A stretch of 64,000 nt of DNA from positions 102,516,769 to 102,580,768 of the forward strand of contig CAKMRJ010005745.1 in the NCBI GenBank assembly GCA_928212115.1. Direction: 5' to 3'. The DNA comes from Lactuca virosa (Eukaryota > Streptophyta > Magnoliopsida > Asterales > Asteraceae). The notes under the pieces are model-generated. The model searched no databases, was not told where the DNA came from, and worked only from the letters and a program-made list of their open reading frames with translations. Shown here piece by piece: positions 11,182 to 21,512 of the stretch. A program made the position numbers and the translations under genes. The first letter of the stretch is position 1. Each line of letters starts with the position of its first letter.

Positions 11182-11603
11182 CTGAAACACATATCACATA
11201 ACACGGTAAACATAAATCCTTAGTGAGTTTCCCCAAAATACCACATACAGCACATACGCCACTCGAGGCTATAACTCGGTACGACCCTCCGGTCGATGTG
11301 TCTCAGCGGGACCCTCCAGTCCCGTAGCTCGTTGGACCCTCCGGTCTGGTCTAGCTCGTTGGACCCTTCGGCCCGGTCTAAATCGTTGGACCCTCCGGTC
11401 CGGTCTAAATCGCTGGACCCTCCGGTCCGGTCTAATCGAGGACCCTCTGGCCTTATAAGTCATTGGACCCTCCGGTCCGGTCTATATAACACATAGCATA
11501 CACATAACACAATGCACATAATCTCAATCATACACATAACACATAAGACCCTCCGGTCTGCACATAAATACCACTCTAGGTAATGTATAGTGAGAAGACT
11601 CAC
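11182..11603 (-). other. Putative intron inside the D1 LTR
   Basis: The sense strand gives GAG|GTGAGTCTT at 11603, CTCACTAAGG at about 11227 and TTTCAG|GTAC ending at 11182, a 422-nt interval. Donor and acceptor fit plant consensus, and CTCAC fits the YTNAY branch form 42 nt before the acceptor. The D2 LTR keeps all three at matching places (62643-63030). No transcript evidence is available to me. Confidence 0.45.
11281..11490 (-). repeat. Tandem GGACC hairpin repeats in D1 LTR
   Basis: About seven units with a period near 27 bp. On the sense strand the core is GGACC-GGAG-GGTCC, a 5-bp stem with a 4-nt loop; several units vary by one base. The array lies within the putative LTR intron. The D2 counterpart has GACC-GGAA-GGTC, a GNRA-type loop. 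Confidence 0.8.
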
Positions 11604-11817
11604 CTCGTATGATGTCTAGTAAACTCTCGTGCTCGATATTCCCGATCTAGCCTCCGCCTATCAAAATGATAATATCCCTAATCAATACTCTCTTATATTC
11701 TCATCTCTAAAGAATGGGTAGAAGACCATTCTACCCCTCCATGGCCTCTCTTGAATCAGTTTGACCAAACCCTGAGGTCAACTGAAGTCAACTCCAATCA
11801 ACGGTCCAACTTTGACC

Positions 11818-11995
11818 AGACTCGTCGAGTGCACTCGGGTGACTCGGCGAGTCCATGCGTGTCCTCTAAATCATTCTAAGGCCTCACTCGACTCGTCGAG
11901 TTAACCTTTCACTCGACGAGTTACCACCGATCATGAATCGCGGTGCAACCCGGTCCGACTCGTCGAGTTCTCTCATGGACTCGGCGAGTTTCCTC
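11818..11995. repeat. ACTCGTCGAGT palindromes, internal cluster
   Basis: At least six copies or near copies of ACTCGTCGAGT / ACTCGGCGAGT between 11820 and 11990. The ACTCG..CGAGT arms are self-complementary. The D2 LTR repeats this cluster at 63247-63390. Confidence 0.75.
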
Positions 11996-12536
11996 CATGG
12001 CAACACTCATTTGACCTTCTGAGGTCAGATCTGTTTCTCTAACTTATAGATCTGACCTTCTAACACTCAAAAGTCACGTAAAGGTCCAATATTTATGCCC
12101 ATGCATCACACTTCTAGCTCTATTTGATGAAATAACCCTTACAATGGTGTCCTAGGCTCAATACTATCATGTAACAGAATAAAGCTTGGTTTCTGGGACT
12201 CTCTGGACCTCTCAAGGTCCAGATCTAATGTCTATTCCTCAATGGGACTCCACATGCTCCATAGCTCAGTTAATGAAGGGTTATAGAAACCCCAGAGTCA
12301 TGAGATCTACTATATACACGAAATAGGCATAGATTGTTACCTCAAACAGAAGCCTTTGATGAAATAGAAGAAGTTCTGAGCCCCCCTTGAATCAGCCTAG
12401 CTTGAATCTCCCTTCCTTCCTTGCAAGAGTGTACTATGGTGGTGAAATTAGCCCTCTTCCTCTCCCTCTATGCTCTCTGGTTCGATAGGGTTTTTCAGGT
12501 GTGTGTGTGTGGCCGCCAATGAAGGCCATAAGGACC

Positions 12537-12545
12537 CTTAAATAG
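12537..12545 (-). promoter_or_regulatory. D1 TATA-like box
   Basis: The minus strand reads CTATTTAAG about 200 bp into the LTR. It is kept in D2 at 63936-63944. Position and sequence suit a U3 core promoter. Confidence 0.55.
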
Positions 12546-12586
12546 GGAACATGCCCAAAGATTTAGGGGTTGTTTCCACAGCGCGG

Positions 12587-12690
12587 ACTCGTCGAGTCGA
12601 CTCGCCGACTCGTCGAGTCCATTCATTAATCCTAGTCATCAGTCGCGATCCTACTCGACGAGTTTAGGCGTCAACTCGTTGAGTCCGTCT
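12587..12690. repeat. ACTCGTCGAGT palindromes upstream of D1 TATA box
   Basis: Five copies or variants within about 100 bp of the putative U3, for example at 12587, 12607, 12653 and 12675. Dense placement just upstream of the TATA-like box suggests a regulatory cluster (inference). Confidence 0.7.
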
Positions 12691-12745
12691 TCTTGACTTA
12701 AAAATAAATACTTAAATTAGGATACCTTGAAATCTGGATGTTACA

Positions 12746-13408
12746 ATTATGCATGGTTATAACTACTCACATAGATATCCCTTACCATCTAAGTACTCAT
12801 GGGAAATCTTATTCATACACTGTGACGATGCAAAGTGATTTATACAATAATACAAAACTATCATACTATTTAAATTGGAAAACATCGGGTTTTCCGGGGA
12901 ACGACATTATTCACTTCTACATACAACAACTACAATACAAGGAACAATTATGAAAGACATTCACTTTTACATGTTTTGAAATCACATACATATACACTTA
13001 TGGGATCATCACATATTTTTCGTAAACAGTTTTTGTTACAGACAATATCGGATTTTCTGGGTTTTACAAACAATACAAACTATTTTTATATCAAACATGC
13101 TTATGAACTCACCAACATTATATATGTTGACCGTTTTCAAAATAACTTGTATTCTCAGGTAACCGTTAGAATAAAGAATCATCAAGCGTGTTTTTGAAAT
13201 TTCTTTTGTGCAATGTCAATCGTTAAACAATTTATGTTCTGTGATGTTGTAATGTAAACAATGTACTTGATGTGAACAATGTCAGTTGTAATGTATTAAT
13301 GCATGGTGATGTTTATATTATGTTTCATGTATATTCATTGTGATCATATTTCAATTTAAGTCACACGAGCCCTCGGACGTTTCCGCTGTCTGGTTCGGGG
13401 GTGTGACA
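12746..13408 (+). repeat. B-family LTR 3' fragment (B0)
   Basis: It matches the last 0.65 kb of the B LTRs at about 23172-23816 and 60983-61628 and ends CGGGGGTGTGACA like them. The left part is missing because D1 inserted here; it may continue beyond the window. It includes the CTCACC hairpin module (13108-13129). At 13408 it abuts mariner transposase sequence, so it inserted into that gene; AAATT at 13409-13413 is the likely duplication. Confidence 0.85.
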
Positions 13409-14103
13409 AAATTCATTACAAAAGTCATGTTTCTAGCGGCTTTTGCTCGGCCACGATTTGATGCATTTGGAAATTAAATTTTTTTCAGAAAGAATGGAAT
13501 TTTCCCACTTACAACAAGAGAACCCGCTAAGCGTTCAAGTAAGAACTGTGTTGCGGGAATGTTAGAGACAAAACCGATTTTATCAGTTACTAAAGTGATA
13601 ACGAGATCGTGGTTGATAGAAAAAGTTTTACTCGCTTAAAAATCTAAATGGCCATCAAACCATACGGGTTCAATATTCATTCAACAAGATAATGCAAAGC
13701 CTCATATTGATGTTAATGATAGTGAGTTTATTGAAGCATCGTCTCAAGATAGATTTGATATTCGTCTTTGCTTTCAACCCCCAAATAGTCCAAATCTAAA
13801 TGTGTTAGATCTTTGATTTTTTCGGGCGATTCAATCACTTCAAGAGCAAGAGGTTCTTCATACGGTTGATGAATTAGTTTCTGCAGTGCAAACCTCATTT
13901 GACAAGATACAATCTCATGAGCTTAAGAATGTTTTCTTAACTTTGCAAACATGCATGAAAGAAGTCTTAAAGGTTCATGGTGGCAATAACCATCGAACGC
14001 CACATATCGGTAAGAGTAGGTTGGAACGACAAGGTAATTTGCCATTACAAATTGAGTGTGAACAAAGTCTCATAGATGAAGCAGCTTCGTATTTGGTCTG
14101 ATA
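13409..14103 (+). pseudogene. Plant mariner transposase, C-terminal part, degenerate
   Basis: The translation reads VMFLAAFARPRFDAFGN, then KPILSVTK, RSWLIEKVLLA, SIFIQQDNAKPH, FQPPNSPNLNVLDL, VFLTLQTCMKEVLKV and IGKSRLERQGNLP. These are landmarks of plant Tc1/mariner transposases, which cut and paste DNA with a DDD triad. The second aspartate (QQDN, about 13690) and third (NVLD, about 13808) are present; the first would lie upstream. In-frame stops occur at about 13470, 13637 and 13815. The open tail 13886-14101 ends LIDEAASYLV. Confidence 0.88.
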
Positions 14104-14446
14104 TGTAAACATGAAAGCAGATGAAGTTTTAATTTTGCTGTGTAAAACCCTCGTTGTCATTTTTTAGAAAAAAAAAATAGAGAATGTTTGATGTACTCAT
14201 TTCTAAACAAAAAATACTAGATGTAACTATGCATGCGTCATTATGAGATGAAAATTTCCTTTTGCTTTTCTATTCCAAACCATTAATGCCGGTAGTAATT
14301 AGGCTACTTAGATTTTTGTGTGGTATTTATAACCGGGGTAGTATGGGAAATTAAGTTAATTATAGTAGTCTTTTTTAGTAGGTGACAATAATTTTGGGAC
14401 AAACCAAAATAGTATACTTGACAACTAAAATGGGACGGAAGGACTA
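13409..14446 (+). mobile_element. Mariner-like element, 3' half
   Basis: The C-terminal transposase region is followed by 3' non-coding DNA and the end GGGACGGAAGGAC (14432-14444), which resembles the CTCCCTCCGTCCC terminal repeats of plant mariner elements, followed by TA (14445-14446), the expected target. The 5' half is separated by B0 and lies outside the window. Confidence 0.8.
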
Positions 14447-14801
14447 TTATTTATTTCTATGAATTTAGTTAATCTTAAAAATATATTTTCTTTTAACAAG
14501 AAATACAAGCAGCCTTTATTTTCTTATTTGAAACTTTTTACTTGAAATTAGTTTGTTTTACAAGTATATATAAATGTTATTATTATATAACACGTTATAT
14601 TTATAAATTTTTTTAGCATATAAATAGTATAATTTAGCTTTACTTTTATATTAAGAAAATAATATTAAAATCAGTAACAACAACTACATGAAAAATCAGT
14701 ATTTAACCACTAATGTTGATGTTTAAAATTAAATACAGAACTTTACAACCTAAAACAAAATTAGTTTATTTATACCTACACTATATAGTTATAGATAACA
14801 C
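14447..14801. other. AT-rich stretch, nothing recognised
   Basis: About 350 bp of AT-rich DNA between the mariner end and the Helitron terminus. No repeats, coding pattern or structured motif stood out; it may be old unique sequence or decayed Helitron flank. Confidence 0.5.
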
Positions 14802-15766
14802 CTAGATTATAACCCGCGTTAAACGCGGGGGAACGTATTAAAAAAATATATAAAAACATTTATATATTGCATAATAATTATAAAAGAAAGTTTATGGCTA
14901 TTGTTATTATTGAAATGTGAAGAAGAAACATTGAAATCGATAAATATATATAAACATTGCAGGACATTTTTGTAGACAACGTTTTTTGTTTTATTAGTTG
15001 AACGACCTTCCTCGTCACATATGAGTACCTTCAAACTTTTTTTGTTTATTACACGAGAAACAACTACATATAATTGACCATGGGTGAAGACAAGTCTACG
15101 CAAGTATCATCCAACATTTGATAATAACTGTCCTTGACTTTTGTTAATGGTCATAGCAAAACAAACTGTTATGGGGAATTGTCTACGTTGAAAACAGAAT
15201 TGAATTTTTTTATCGGATGAGCTCAACTTCATGCGAGACATATAATTGTTTGTAGGTGAAACGACAACCTTTCAACAGGTGGTGTTTTATAATGAATGTC
15301 ATACCTAAAAAGTCTCCAGCATGCCTCACAAGCAGAAATATAACGACAATTGTAATATTCAACAATTTCATCACGATCGTTATTTTCTTTATGTTGTTTT
15401 TTGTTATTTTTTGACGTCATTAAAAGACGCGGTGATCCTGTCTGGACATTTGTTAATATATTTAAAAAGGTACTTTATCGATCCAAGCTGATTACACCAC
15501 TCAAGATTCATATGGGCTTGGTATTGTTTTAAAAGTATCTTATTATATGGAACAACATATCAGAAAAAAAACAAAATGTCATAAAGAAAATTAAGATCAT
15601 TTAACATATCTTTCCTATACATTTGCGAAAGTGGCGACCTTGATGAAATTGTTGTCGGTTGCAAATTCGGTCGTAGGACGTTATGGGATGATGAGTTTGA
15701 ATGTAATTCCGGACATTTTCGAATAACTCGACAATTAGTGGGGATGTAGAAGTTATATTTCTTCAA
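14802..15766 (-). mobile_element. Helitron remnant
   Basis: On the minus strand the 3' end has a hairpin, CCCGCG-TTTAA-CGCGGG (14813-14829), followed by TTATAAT and CTAG (14802-14805). This is the standard Helitron 3' terminus. Helicase-coding sequence lies just upstream. The right limit is uncertain; 15421-15766 has no clear match and I include it only because it adjoins the helicase. Confidence 0.75.
14958..15420 (-). pseudogene. Helitron Pif1-type helicase, C-terminal fragments
   Basis: From 15420 the minus strand gives DEIVEYYNCRYISACEACWR and VERLSFHLQT, a block typical of Helitron Rep/helicase proteins. Nearer the end come VCFAMTINKSQGQ (a late Pif1/RecD helicase motif), VFTHGQLYVVVSRV and VLICDEEG..NVVYKNV, the usual C-terminus. 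The blocks are in order but most of the helicase between the first and second is missing and there are stops. The enzyme would unwind DNA in rolling-circle transposition. Confidence 0.85.
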
Positions 15767-15862
15767 AAAAAGTATGATAAAGGTAGATGAAATGAAAATA
15801 TATTAGACATTAAATATGAAATTTAATGAGAATATATATTACATAAAAAGAAAATCAATAAA
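15421..15862. other. Unassigned AT-rich flank
   Basis: A minus-strand reading of 68 codons (15560-15766) shows no family I know and no conserved partner in the window. AT-rich sequence follows up to the probable C2 LTR end at 15863. Confidence 0.4.
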
Positions 15863-16122
15863 TGAAAGAACCCCTTTCATAATAAACATTTTGGTCTAAG
15901 TTACTTCCTCAAAACATGCTACATGCATATTTATAAACAATATTTTATATTGATTGTTTGATTACAAAGGATTGGATACAAACCGACTATTTAAGTCTAA
16001 TATATTACATAACTACCCAGGAATCTGTTATTCATATAAATACATGAACATTAAATACAAAGAAATAGTATTAACTATTCTAAATCTTCCAGCAGTAATA
16101 AACTATACTGGATGCTTATCAC

Positions 16123-16195
16123 CTGCAATTGTTAAACATTGAGAGGGATAAGCGATAACGCTTGGTGAGTTCAATAATAGATACAATATAATCTT

Positions 16196-16262
<67 letters not shown>

Positions 16263-16860
16263 ATATGACAGAAGCAAAGAGGAACGATAACAACAATATC
16301 ATATGCGTATCATATGTCAGGCTTTCAATATCAACTCAAGATTAGATTCAAAGATTTACAATCAATGAGACTTAACGATTTCAATACTTGATATGCATCA
16401 ATAAAGCTTCAGCCCAAATGACACAGATGACATACAAATTTTGATTATCATTTTGCTAGAATATACAAGCTTTCAGCTCTACATAGCCCTACGTCAATAC
16501 CATACGAGATACGAGTCATGTTCTACATGGCCAAAGGCACAAAGCCGATATCAGAAATCTTACAAGTCGTGAACATTAATATTTAGGTAGATTTCAGGCT
16601 TTTATCCCTGTCTAACCTTCTGCCAATGCCATAGAATAGAAGTCATTCTCTTACGGAGACATGCTCTACATGGCCAGAGGCTACATACCAGTACCAATGT
16701 GAATCTAAGTCGTTTCACTGATCACATGGTCAAAGGTATAACTTTTTTATCAAAATAGCGGAAAACAATAACATGGAAAAATAACCTGGAATAATAACAT
16801 GGGAAAGCATATAGCACATATAACACATAACATACAATTGTTCCTATATATTGAACTCAC
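16123..16860 (-). other. Putative intron inside the C2 LTR
   Basis: On the sense strand, CG|GTGAGTTCA begins at 16860, CTCACC is at 16164-16169 and GCAG|GTG ends at 16123. Between CTCACC and the acceptor lies a 5-bp hairpin (AAGCG/CGCTT, 16150-16163). It also holds an (AT)n tract (16201-16260). The donor lacks the usual exon A, a weakness. Confidence 0.4.
16201..16260. repeat. (AT)30 microsatellite
   Basis: A pure AT dinucleotide run of 60 bp inside the C2 LTR. Confidence 0.98.
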
Positions 16861-17141
16861 CGTGAAATGATTGGGGGTTAAAATAGTAATTTGAGCAGCA
16901 CTTCGTTATAATAAATAGCTTTCTTCATTGAAAACTGGGAGCTTTATTGAAAATCGGGCCTTGCGAAGGTTGAGCTTCAAACCGAAAAGATAAATTTCTC
17001 GGGCTCTTCGGGCACTTCAGAACGTATTTTGGGTGTTGGAAATGATCTCGGGGCTTCGGGGGAAGTTGAAATAGTAAAAATATGGAATAAAGGGTGAAAA
17101 TATGCCAATTTCCAAACAATACCCGAGAAATCTCGCACCCA

Positions 17142-17150
17142 TTATATAGA
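17142..17150 (-). promoter_or_regulatory. C2 TATA-like box
   Basis: The sense strand reads CTCTATATAATGGG at the position where the C1 LTR has CTATATATAG (30029-30038). It precedes the donor by about 290 nt. Confidence 0.5.
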
Positions 17151-17535
17151 GCCGAGAAATCTCGCATCCGGAGGGATAAGGAGGGAACGCATCGGACTCG
17201 CGAGGCTACACGCGTCGGCTTCGGAATGGTCCAGCGCTTCGGATGACGCAACTGCTTCGGACACGGGGCGGCTCGCAGGGAAGGGCGACGTGGCTCGCAT
17301 CGGACGTCTCCATGTATGCAACACGCGTCATCAGCGAAGGTCTTCAGAGGTGCCACGAATCGGACACGCGGCAGGCATGCAAAATTCCTCGGATTTCGGG
17401 ATTTTCTCAATTTTGTGTCCCAAACTTCTAAAATCCATAACTTTCGCATACGAGCTCCGTTTTTGACGTTATTTATATGCACGCGTAGGCGAGAATATAC
17501 TCTATAACTTTCGTTTAGACTCCATCGGCTAATTT

Positions 17536-18096
17536 TGTCACAACTAGGAATTCTAATGCTTTTGTAAACATTAACAATGATAACATTGGTGACTACAACT
17601 TGAAAGTATGCATGATGTTTATTCAATAACACCAAAGTTCCATCAATCACTCTATGCAAACACTTCAAATAGTCAACAAAAGATTGGAAACCCTAAAAAT
17701 CCCGATTTAAGTCCATTATGGACTAGGATTTCTTTATTGGGCCTAATGGACCAATAATTTTCCAATTTGACTAGTTTGGGCTTAGAACCCTTAATTGGGC
17801 TCTAATTCAACCCACCTTCATGAGATTTGACATTTTTGGGCCATATTGGGCCTAAAATGGAAGTAAACTACTCCAATAAGCCTTATTGGGCCATAACTAG
17901 CCTAATTAACCTTGTTGGGCCATAACTAATCTAATTAGCCCTAATGGGCCGCAAACCTAATCTTTTATGCTAATTTGGCCGTGAACCCCCCTAAGGGCCC
18001 AATGGGCCGAAAACTCCTTTATGGATCTCATGATTTCAAGTAAGGATCAAGAATTGGGCCAAAATGAATCCTCTTCCCTCCTTAATGCAATTCTCG
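17536..18096 (+). repeat. B LTR1, truncated (first 561 bp)
   Basis: It matches 20462-21022. At TTCTCG (18091-18096) the match stops and RT coding sequence begins, with CTCG shared by both partners. The rest of the LTR, primer site, gag, protease and N-terminal RT are missing from this unit. Confidence 0.9.
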
Positions 18097-18960
18097 ACAA
18101 CTTTGTCGTCGTCTTCATCGACGATATTCTGGTCTATTCTCGAAGCAAAGAGGAACATAGTCGACATCTCCGACAAATCTTGGAAACCCTGCGAGCCGAA
18201 AAGTTATACGCAAAACTCTCTAAGTGTGAGTTCTGGCTCCGTAGCGTAAACTTTTTAGGTCATGTTGTCAGCCAAGAAGGGATACATGTGGACCCTTCTA
18301 AGATCAAAGCCATAGAAGGATGGGCAGTCCCAATGACACCCACAGAAATTCGTCAATTTCTGGGTCTCGCAGGCTATTACAGAAGATTCATTTAGAACTT
18401 CTCCAGAACAGCCAAGCCACTTACCATGCTTACACAAAAGGGCGTACCATTTGAATGGACAGAAAAGCAGGAGGTTGCCTTCCGAACTCTGAAACGAGCT
18501 CTCTGTAGTGCACCAGTACTATCATTACCAGAGGGAACTGAGGACTTTGTAGTTTACTGCGATGCTTCGAATCAGGGTTTAGGCTGTGTACTCATGCAGC
18601 GTGGGAAGGTGATAGCTTATGCATCCTGGCAACTAAAGACACATGAGGTGAATTATACCACCCATGATCTCGAATTGGGAGCTGTGGTCTTTGCTTTGAA
18701 TATTTGGAGGCACTACCTTTATGGTACAAAGTGCACCATTTTCACTGACCACAAGAGCCTCCAACACATTTTAAATCAAAAGGAGTTAAACATGAGGCAG
18801 CGAAGATGGGTTGAGCTGCTAAACGATTATGAGTGCGAAATCAAGTACCACCCAGGCAAGGCTAACGTGGTAGCTGATGCCTTGAGCCGGAAAGAATACT
18901 CAAATCGTCGTGTGAAAACTCTTTCAATAACCATTCAATCCCACCTGTCCTCGCAAATCA
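18097..18960 (+). pseudogene. B1 reverse transcriptase (C-terminal half) and RNase H
   Basis: The reading enters at the RT active site, VVVFIDDILVYSRS (FIDD at about 18113-18124), then HLRQILETLRAEKLYAK, FLGHVVSQEGIHVDP and FLGLAGYYRRFI. A TAG at 18393-18395 interrupts the RT-RNase H connection; the B2 copy has the same stop (57246-57248). RNase H follows from 18426: EDFVVYCDASNQGLG, YASWQLKTHEVNY, HDLELGAVVFAL, IFTDHKSLQHI, YHPGKANVVADALSRK. It would remove RNA from the RNA/DNA hybrid. No RT N-terminal half is present because of the LTR-RT deletion. Confidence 0.92.
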
Positions 18961-20415
18961 AAGAAGCCCAGTTTGATGCCATGAAGACAGAGAACAGAAC
19001 AAGCGAAGCGTTACATGGAATGGAAAAGAACTTCGAAGCCAAGGAGTACGGAGCATATTATTTCATGAACCGAATTTGGGTCCCTAAACTTGGGGGATTT
19101 AGAGAGGTAGTCATGAATGAGGCCCATAAGACACGATACTCCATCCATCCGGGTTCAGATAAAATGTACCTGGATATCAAGCAACATTATTGGTGGCCTA
19201 ACATGAAGGCAGAAATTGTCACTTACGTTAGCAAGTGCCTCACTTGCGCTAAAGTGAAGGTAGAATATCAGAAGCCCTCGGGACTATTACAACAGCCGGT
19301 AATACCCGAGTGGAAATGGGAAAGGATTACCATGGACTTTATGACCAAATTACCCAAGACAACTGATGGATTGGGTGCCATATGGGTAATAGTCGATAGG
19401 TTGACAAAATCCGCCCACTTCCTGCCAATAAAGGAATCATACAAGATGGAACGATTGACGAGAATCTACATCAAGGAAATTGTGAGACTCCATGGAGTAC
19501 CAATATCTATCATCTCAGATCGAGATAGTAGATTCACTTCACGCTTTTGGCAATCACTTCAGAAAGCTATGGGAACACAACTCGACATGAGCATTGCTTA
19601 CCACCCACAAACGGATGGTCAAAGTGAGCGAACCATTCAAACGCTTGAGGATATGCTTTGAGCATGTGTGATAGACTTCGGAAGGTCGTGGGATGCCCAC
19701 TTACCTTTAATTGAGTTTTCGTACAACAACAGTTATCACACAAGCATCAAAGTTGCTCCATTTGAAGCATTATATGGGCGTAAATGTAGATCACCGTTGT
19801 GTTGGGCGGAGGTAGGTGACACTCAGCTAGCAAGAGGACAGACACCAAACAATGCTTTAACAGGGCCAAAAAATCATATGTGAGATGACAGAGAAGATAG
19901 TTCAAATCAGAGCTCGACTTCAAGCATCACGAGACTGACAGAAGAGCTATGCTGATAAACGGCGAAAGCCCTTGGAATTTCAAGTCGGGGATCAGGTGTT
20001 GCTAAAGGTCTCTCCCTGGAAAGGGGTGATTCGTTTCGGAAAACGGGGAAAACTAAACCCACGGTACATTGGGCCATTCGAGATTCTTTCCCGAATCGGT
20101 CCAGTGGCCTATAGGCTGCAGCTACCTGGTGAGCTCAGCAGTGTACACCCCGTGTTCCATGTTTCCAATTTGAAGAAGTGCTTATCCGACGAAACTCTTG
20201 TCATCCCATTGGAAGAAATCGAAATCAACGAGAATCTCCTGTTCATCGAGGAACCTGTTGAAATAATGGACATGGAAGTGAAGCGTACTAAGCAAAGTCG
20301 CATTCCGATTGTGAAAGTTTGGTGGAACGCAAAACGTGGACCGGAATTCACATCGGAATTCGAAGACCAGATGAAGCAAAAGTACCCTCACCTATTCTCG
20401 CATTCTCAAATCTAG
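18961..20415 (+). pseudogene. B1 integrase with chromodomain-like tail
   Basis: The HHCC zinc-binding region appears as IHPGSDKMYLD..HYWWPNM..CLTCAKVK (19143-19257). Catalytic residues fit D,D,E: ITMDFMTKLP, IISDRDSRF and DGQSERTIQT. A TGA at 19659 (fits CGA to TGA) follows LEDML, a frameshift near 19880 precedes KSYADKRRKPLEF, and another TGA is near 19937. The tail has GDQVLLKVSPWKGVIRFGK, HPVFHVSNLKKCLSD and VKVWWNAKRGPEF..YPHLF, like the chromodomain-type end of chromovirus integrases. Integrase inserts the cDNA; here it is non-functional. Confidence 0.92.
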
Positions 20416-20446
20416 CTTCAAAAAGAATTTCGGGACGAAATTCCCT

Positions 20447-20461
20447 CTAACGGGGGGATGA
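20447..20461 (+). promoter_or_regulatory. B polypurine tract (unit 1)
   Basis: CTAACGGGGGGATGA lies directly before the LTR2 start. The preceding CGGGACGAAATTCC is common upstream of chromovirus 3' LTRs. A matching tract precedes LTR3 at 58244-58258. Confidence 0.85.
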
Positions 20462-21512
20462 TGTCACAACTAGGAATTCTAATGCTTTTGTAAACGTTAA
20501 CAATGATAACATTGGTGACTAAAACTTGAAAGTATGCATGATGTTTATTCAATAACACCAAAGTTCCATCAATCACTCTATACAAACACTTCAAATAGTC
20601 AACAAAAGATTGGAAACCCTAAAAATCCCGGTTTAAGTCCATTATGGACTAGGATTTCCTTATTGGGCCTAATGGACCAATAATTTTCCAATTTGACTAG
20701 TTTGGGCTTAGAACCCTTAATTGGGCTCTAATTCAACCCACCTTCATGAGATTTGACATTTTTTTGGGCCATATTGGGCCTAAAATGGAAGTAAACTACT
20801 CCAATAAGCCTTATTGGGCCATAACTAGCCTAATTAACCTTGTTGGGCCATAACTAATCTAATTAGCCCTAATGGGCTGCAAACCTAATCTTTTATGCTA
20901 ATTGGGCCGTGAACCCCCCTAAGGGCCCAATGGGCCGAAAACTCCTTTATGGACCTCATGATTTCAAGTAAGGATCAAGAATTGGGCCAAAATGAATCCT
21001 CTTCCCTCCTTAATGCAATTCTCGGCCCATTTAAAAAGAAAGAAAAGATTAGAAGAAGAATTAAGAGAAAATGGATTAAGGAGAAAAATGTGAGCATGCC
21101 ACCTCCTTATTGTATGGTGGACATCCTTGCAATGTCACTTCACCCTCTCTCCCCTCTTCTTCTTCTACTCTCGGCCGAGAGCATCAACACACACAGACAC
21201 ACACTTAATTCACTTCCAAATACTTCCAAAATCCTCTCAAGAACACCTTCATTCTTCCATAAAAAAATTTCGAGATTTGCAAGCATTCCAAGAAGGTTCT
21301 TCACTCATATCACAAATCCTCTGTAAGTTCTTACTTAGATCCATGGATAAACTTCTATATCTTATCAAAAATCTTCTCTTACTTCATTCAAATTCATGAT
21401 CATGCTTCTTAGAACCCATCTAAGCCCAAAGATTTCTGAAGAAGCTTGCTAGGGCCGAGAATCACCTCAACCCCTTCCATTTCTTCTTCAAAATCGTGAG
21501 CAACAAAGCAAG

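Larger units (their letters stand above)
1..12745 (-). mobile_element. Ty3/Gypsy retrotransposon D1, defective, split by Copia A1
   Basis: Read on the minus strand the order is LTR (12745-10997), primer site, leader, gag, protease, RT, then RNase H, which is the Gypsy order minus the integrase that must lie left of the window. The RT is interrupted at 7727 by element A1 and resumes at 226. The pieces rejoin after removal of A1 and one copy of the GTGCC duplication. The pol sequence resembles long-LTR chromoviruses of the Tekay/Del type (family knowledge). Stops, a gag deletion and a changed catalytic residue show it is not functional. It inserted into a B-family LTR; ATTAT at 12746-12750 is the probable right target duplication. 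Confidence 0.9.
10997..12745 (-). repeat. D1 5' LTR (1749 bp)
   Basis: Sense boundaries are TGTAACATCCAG (12745) and GTTGTTACA (10997), with TGTAACA/TGTTACA inverted ends. It is collinear with the D2 LTR at 62460-64000. From the 5' side it holds a cluster of ACTCGTCGAGT palindromes, a TATA-like box (12537-12545), a donor-like CGAG|GTGAGT (GT from 11603), the GGACC hairpin array, CTCAC at 11223-11227 and CAG|GTA at 11182. Confidence 0.9.
15863..17535 (-). repeat. C2 Gypsy LTR, 3' portion
   Basis: The minus strand from 17535 matches the C1 LTR from about 29637 (AAATTAGCCGA..GTCTAAACGAAA, then AACGTCAAAAACGGAG) and continues through TATA-like, donor-like and acceptor-like sites in the same order. 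The other part of this LTR is at 61629-62306; they rejoin after removing the B complex and one AATTT. The outer end, TTCTTTCA on the sense strand at 15863, is my best guess only. Confidence 0.75.

Noticed and set aside
14958..15420. A host Pif1 helicase gene
   Set aside because: Only C-terminal blocks in Helitron-specific form, with stops, next to a Helitron 3' hairpin and CTAG.
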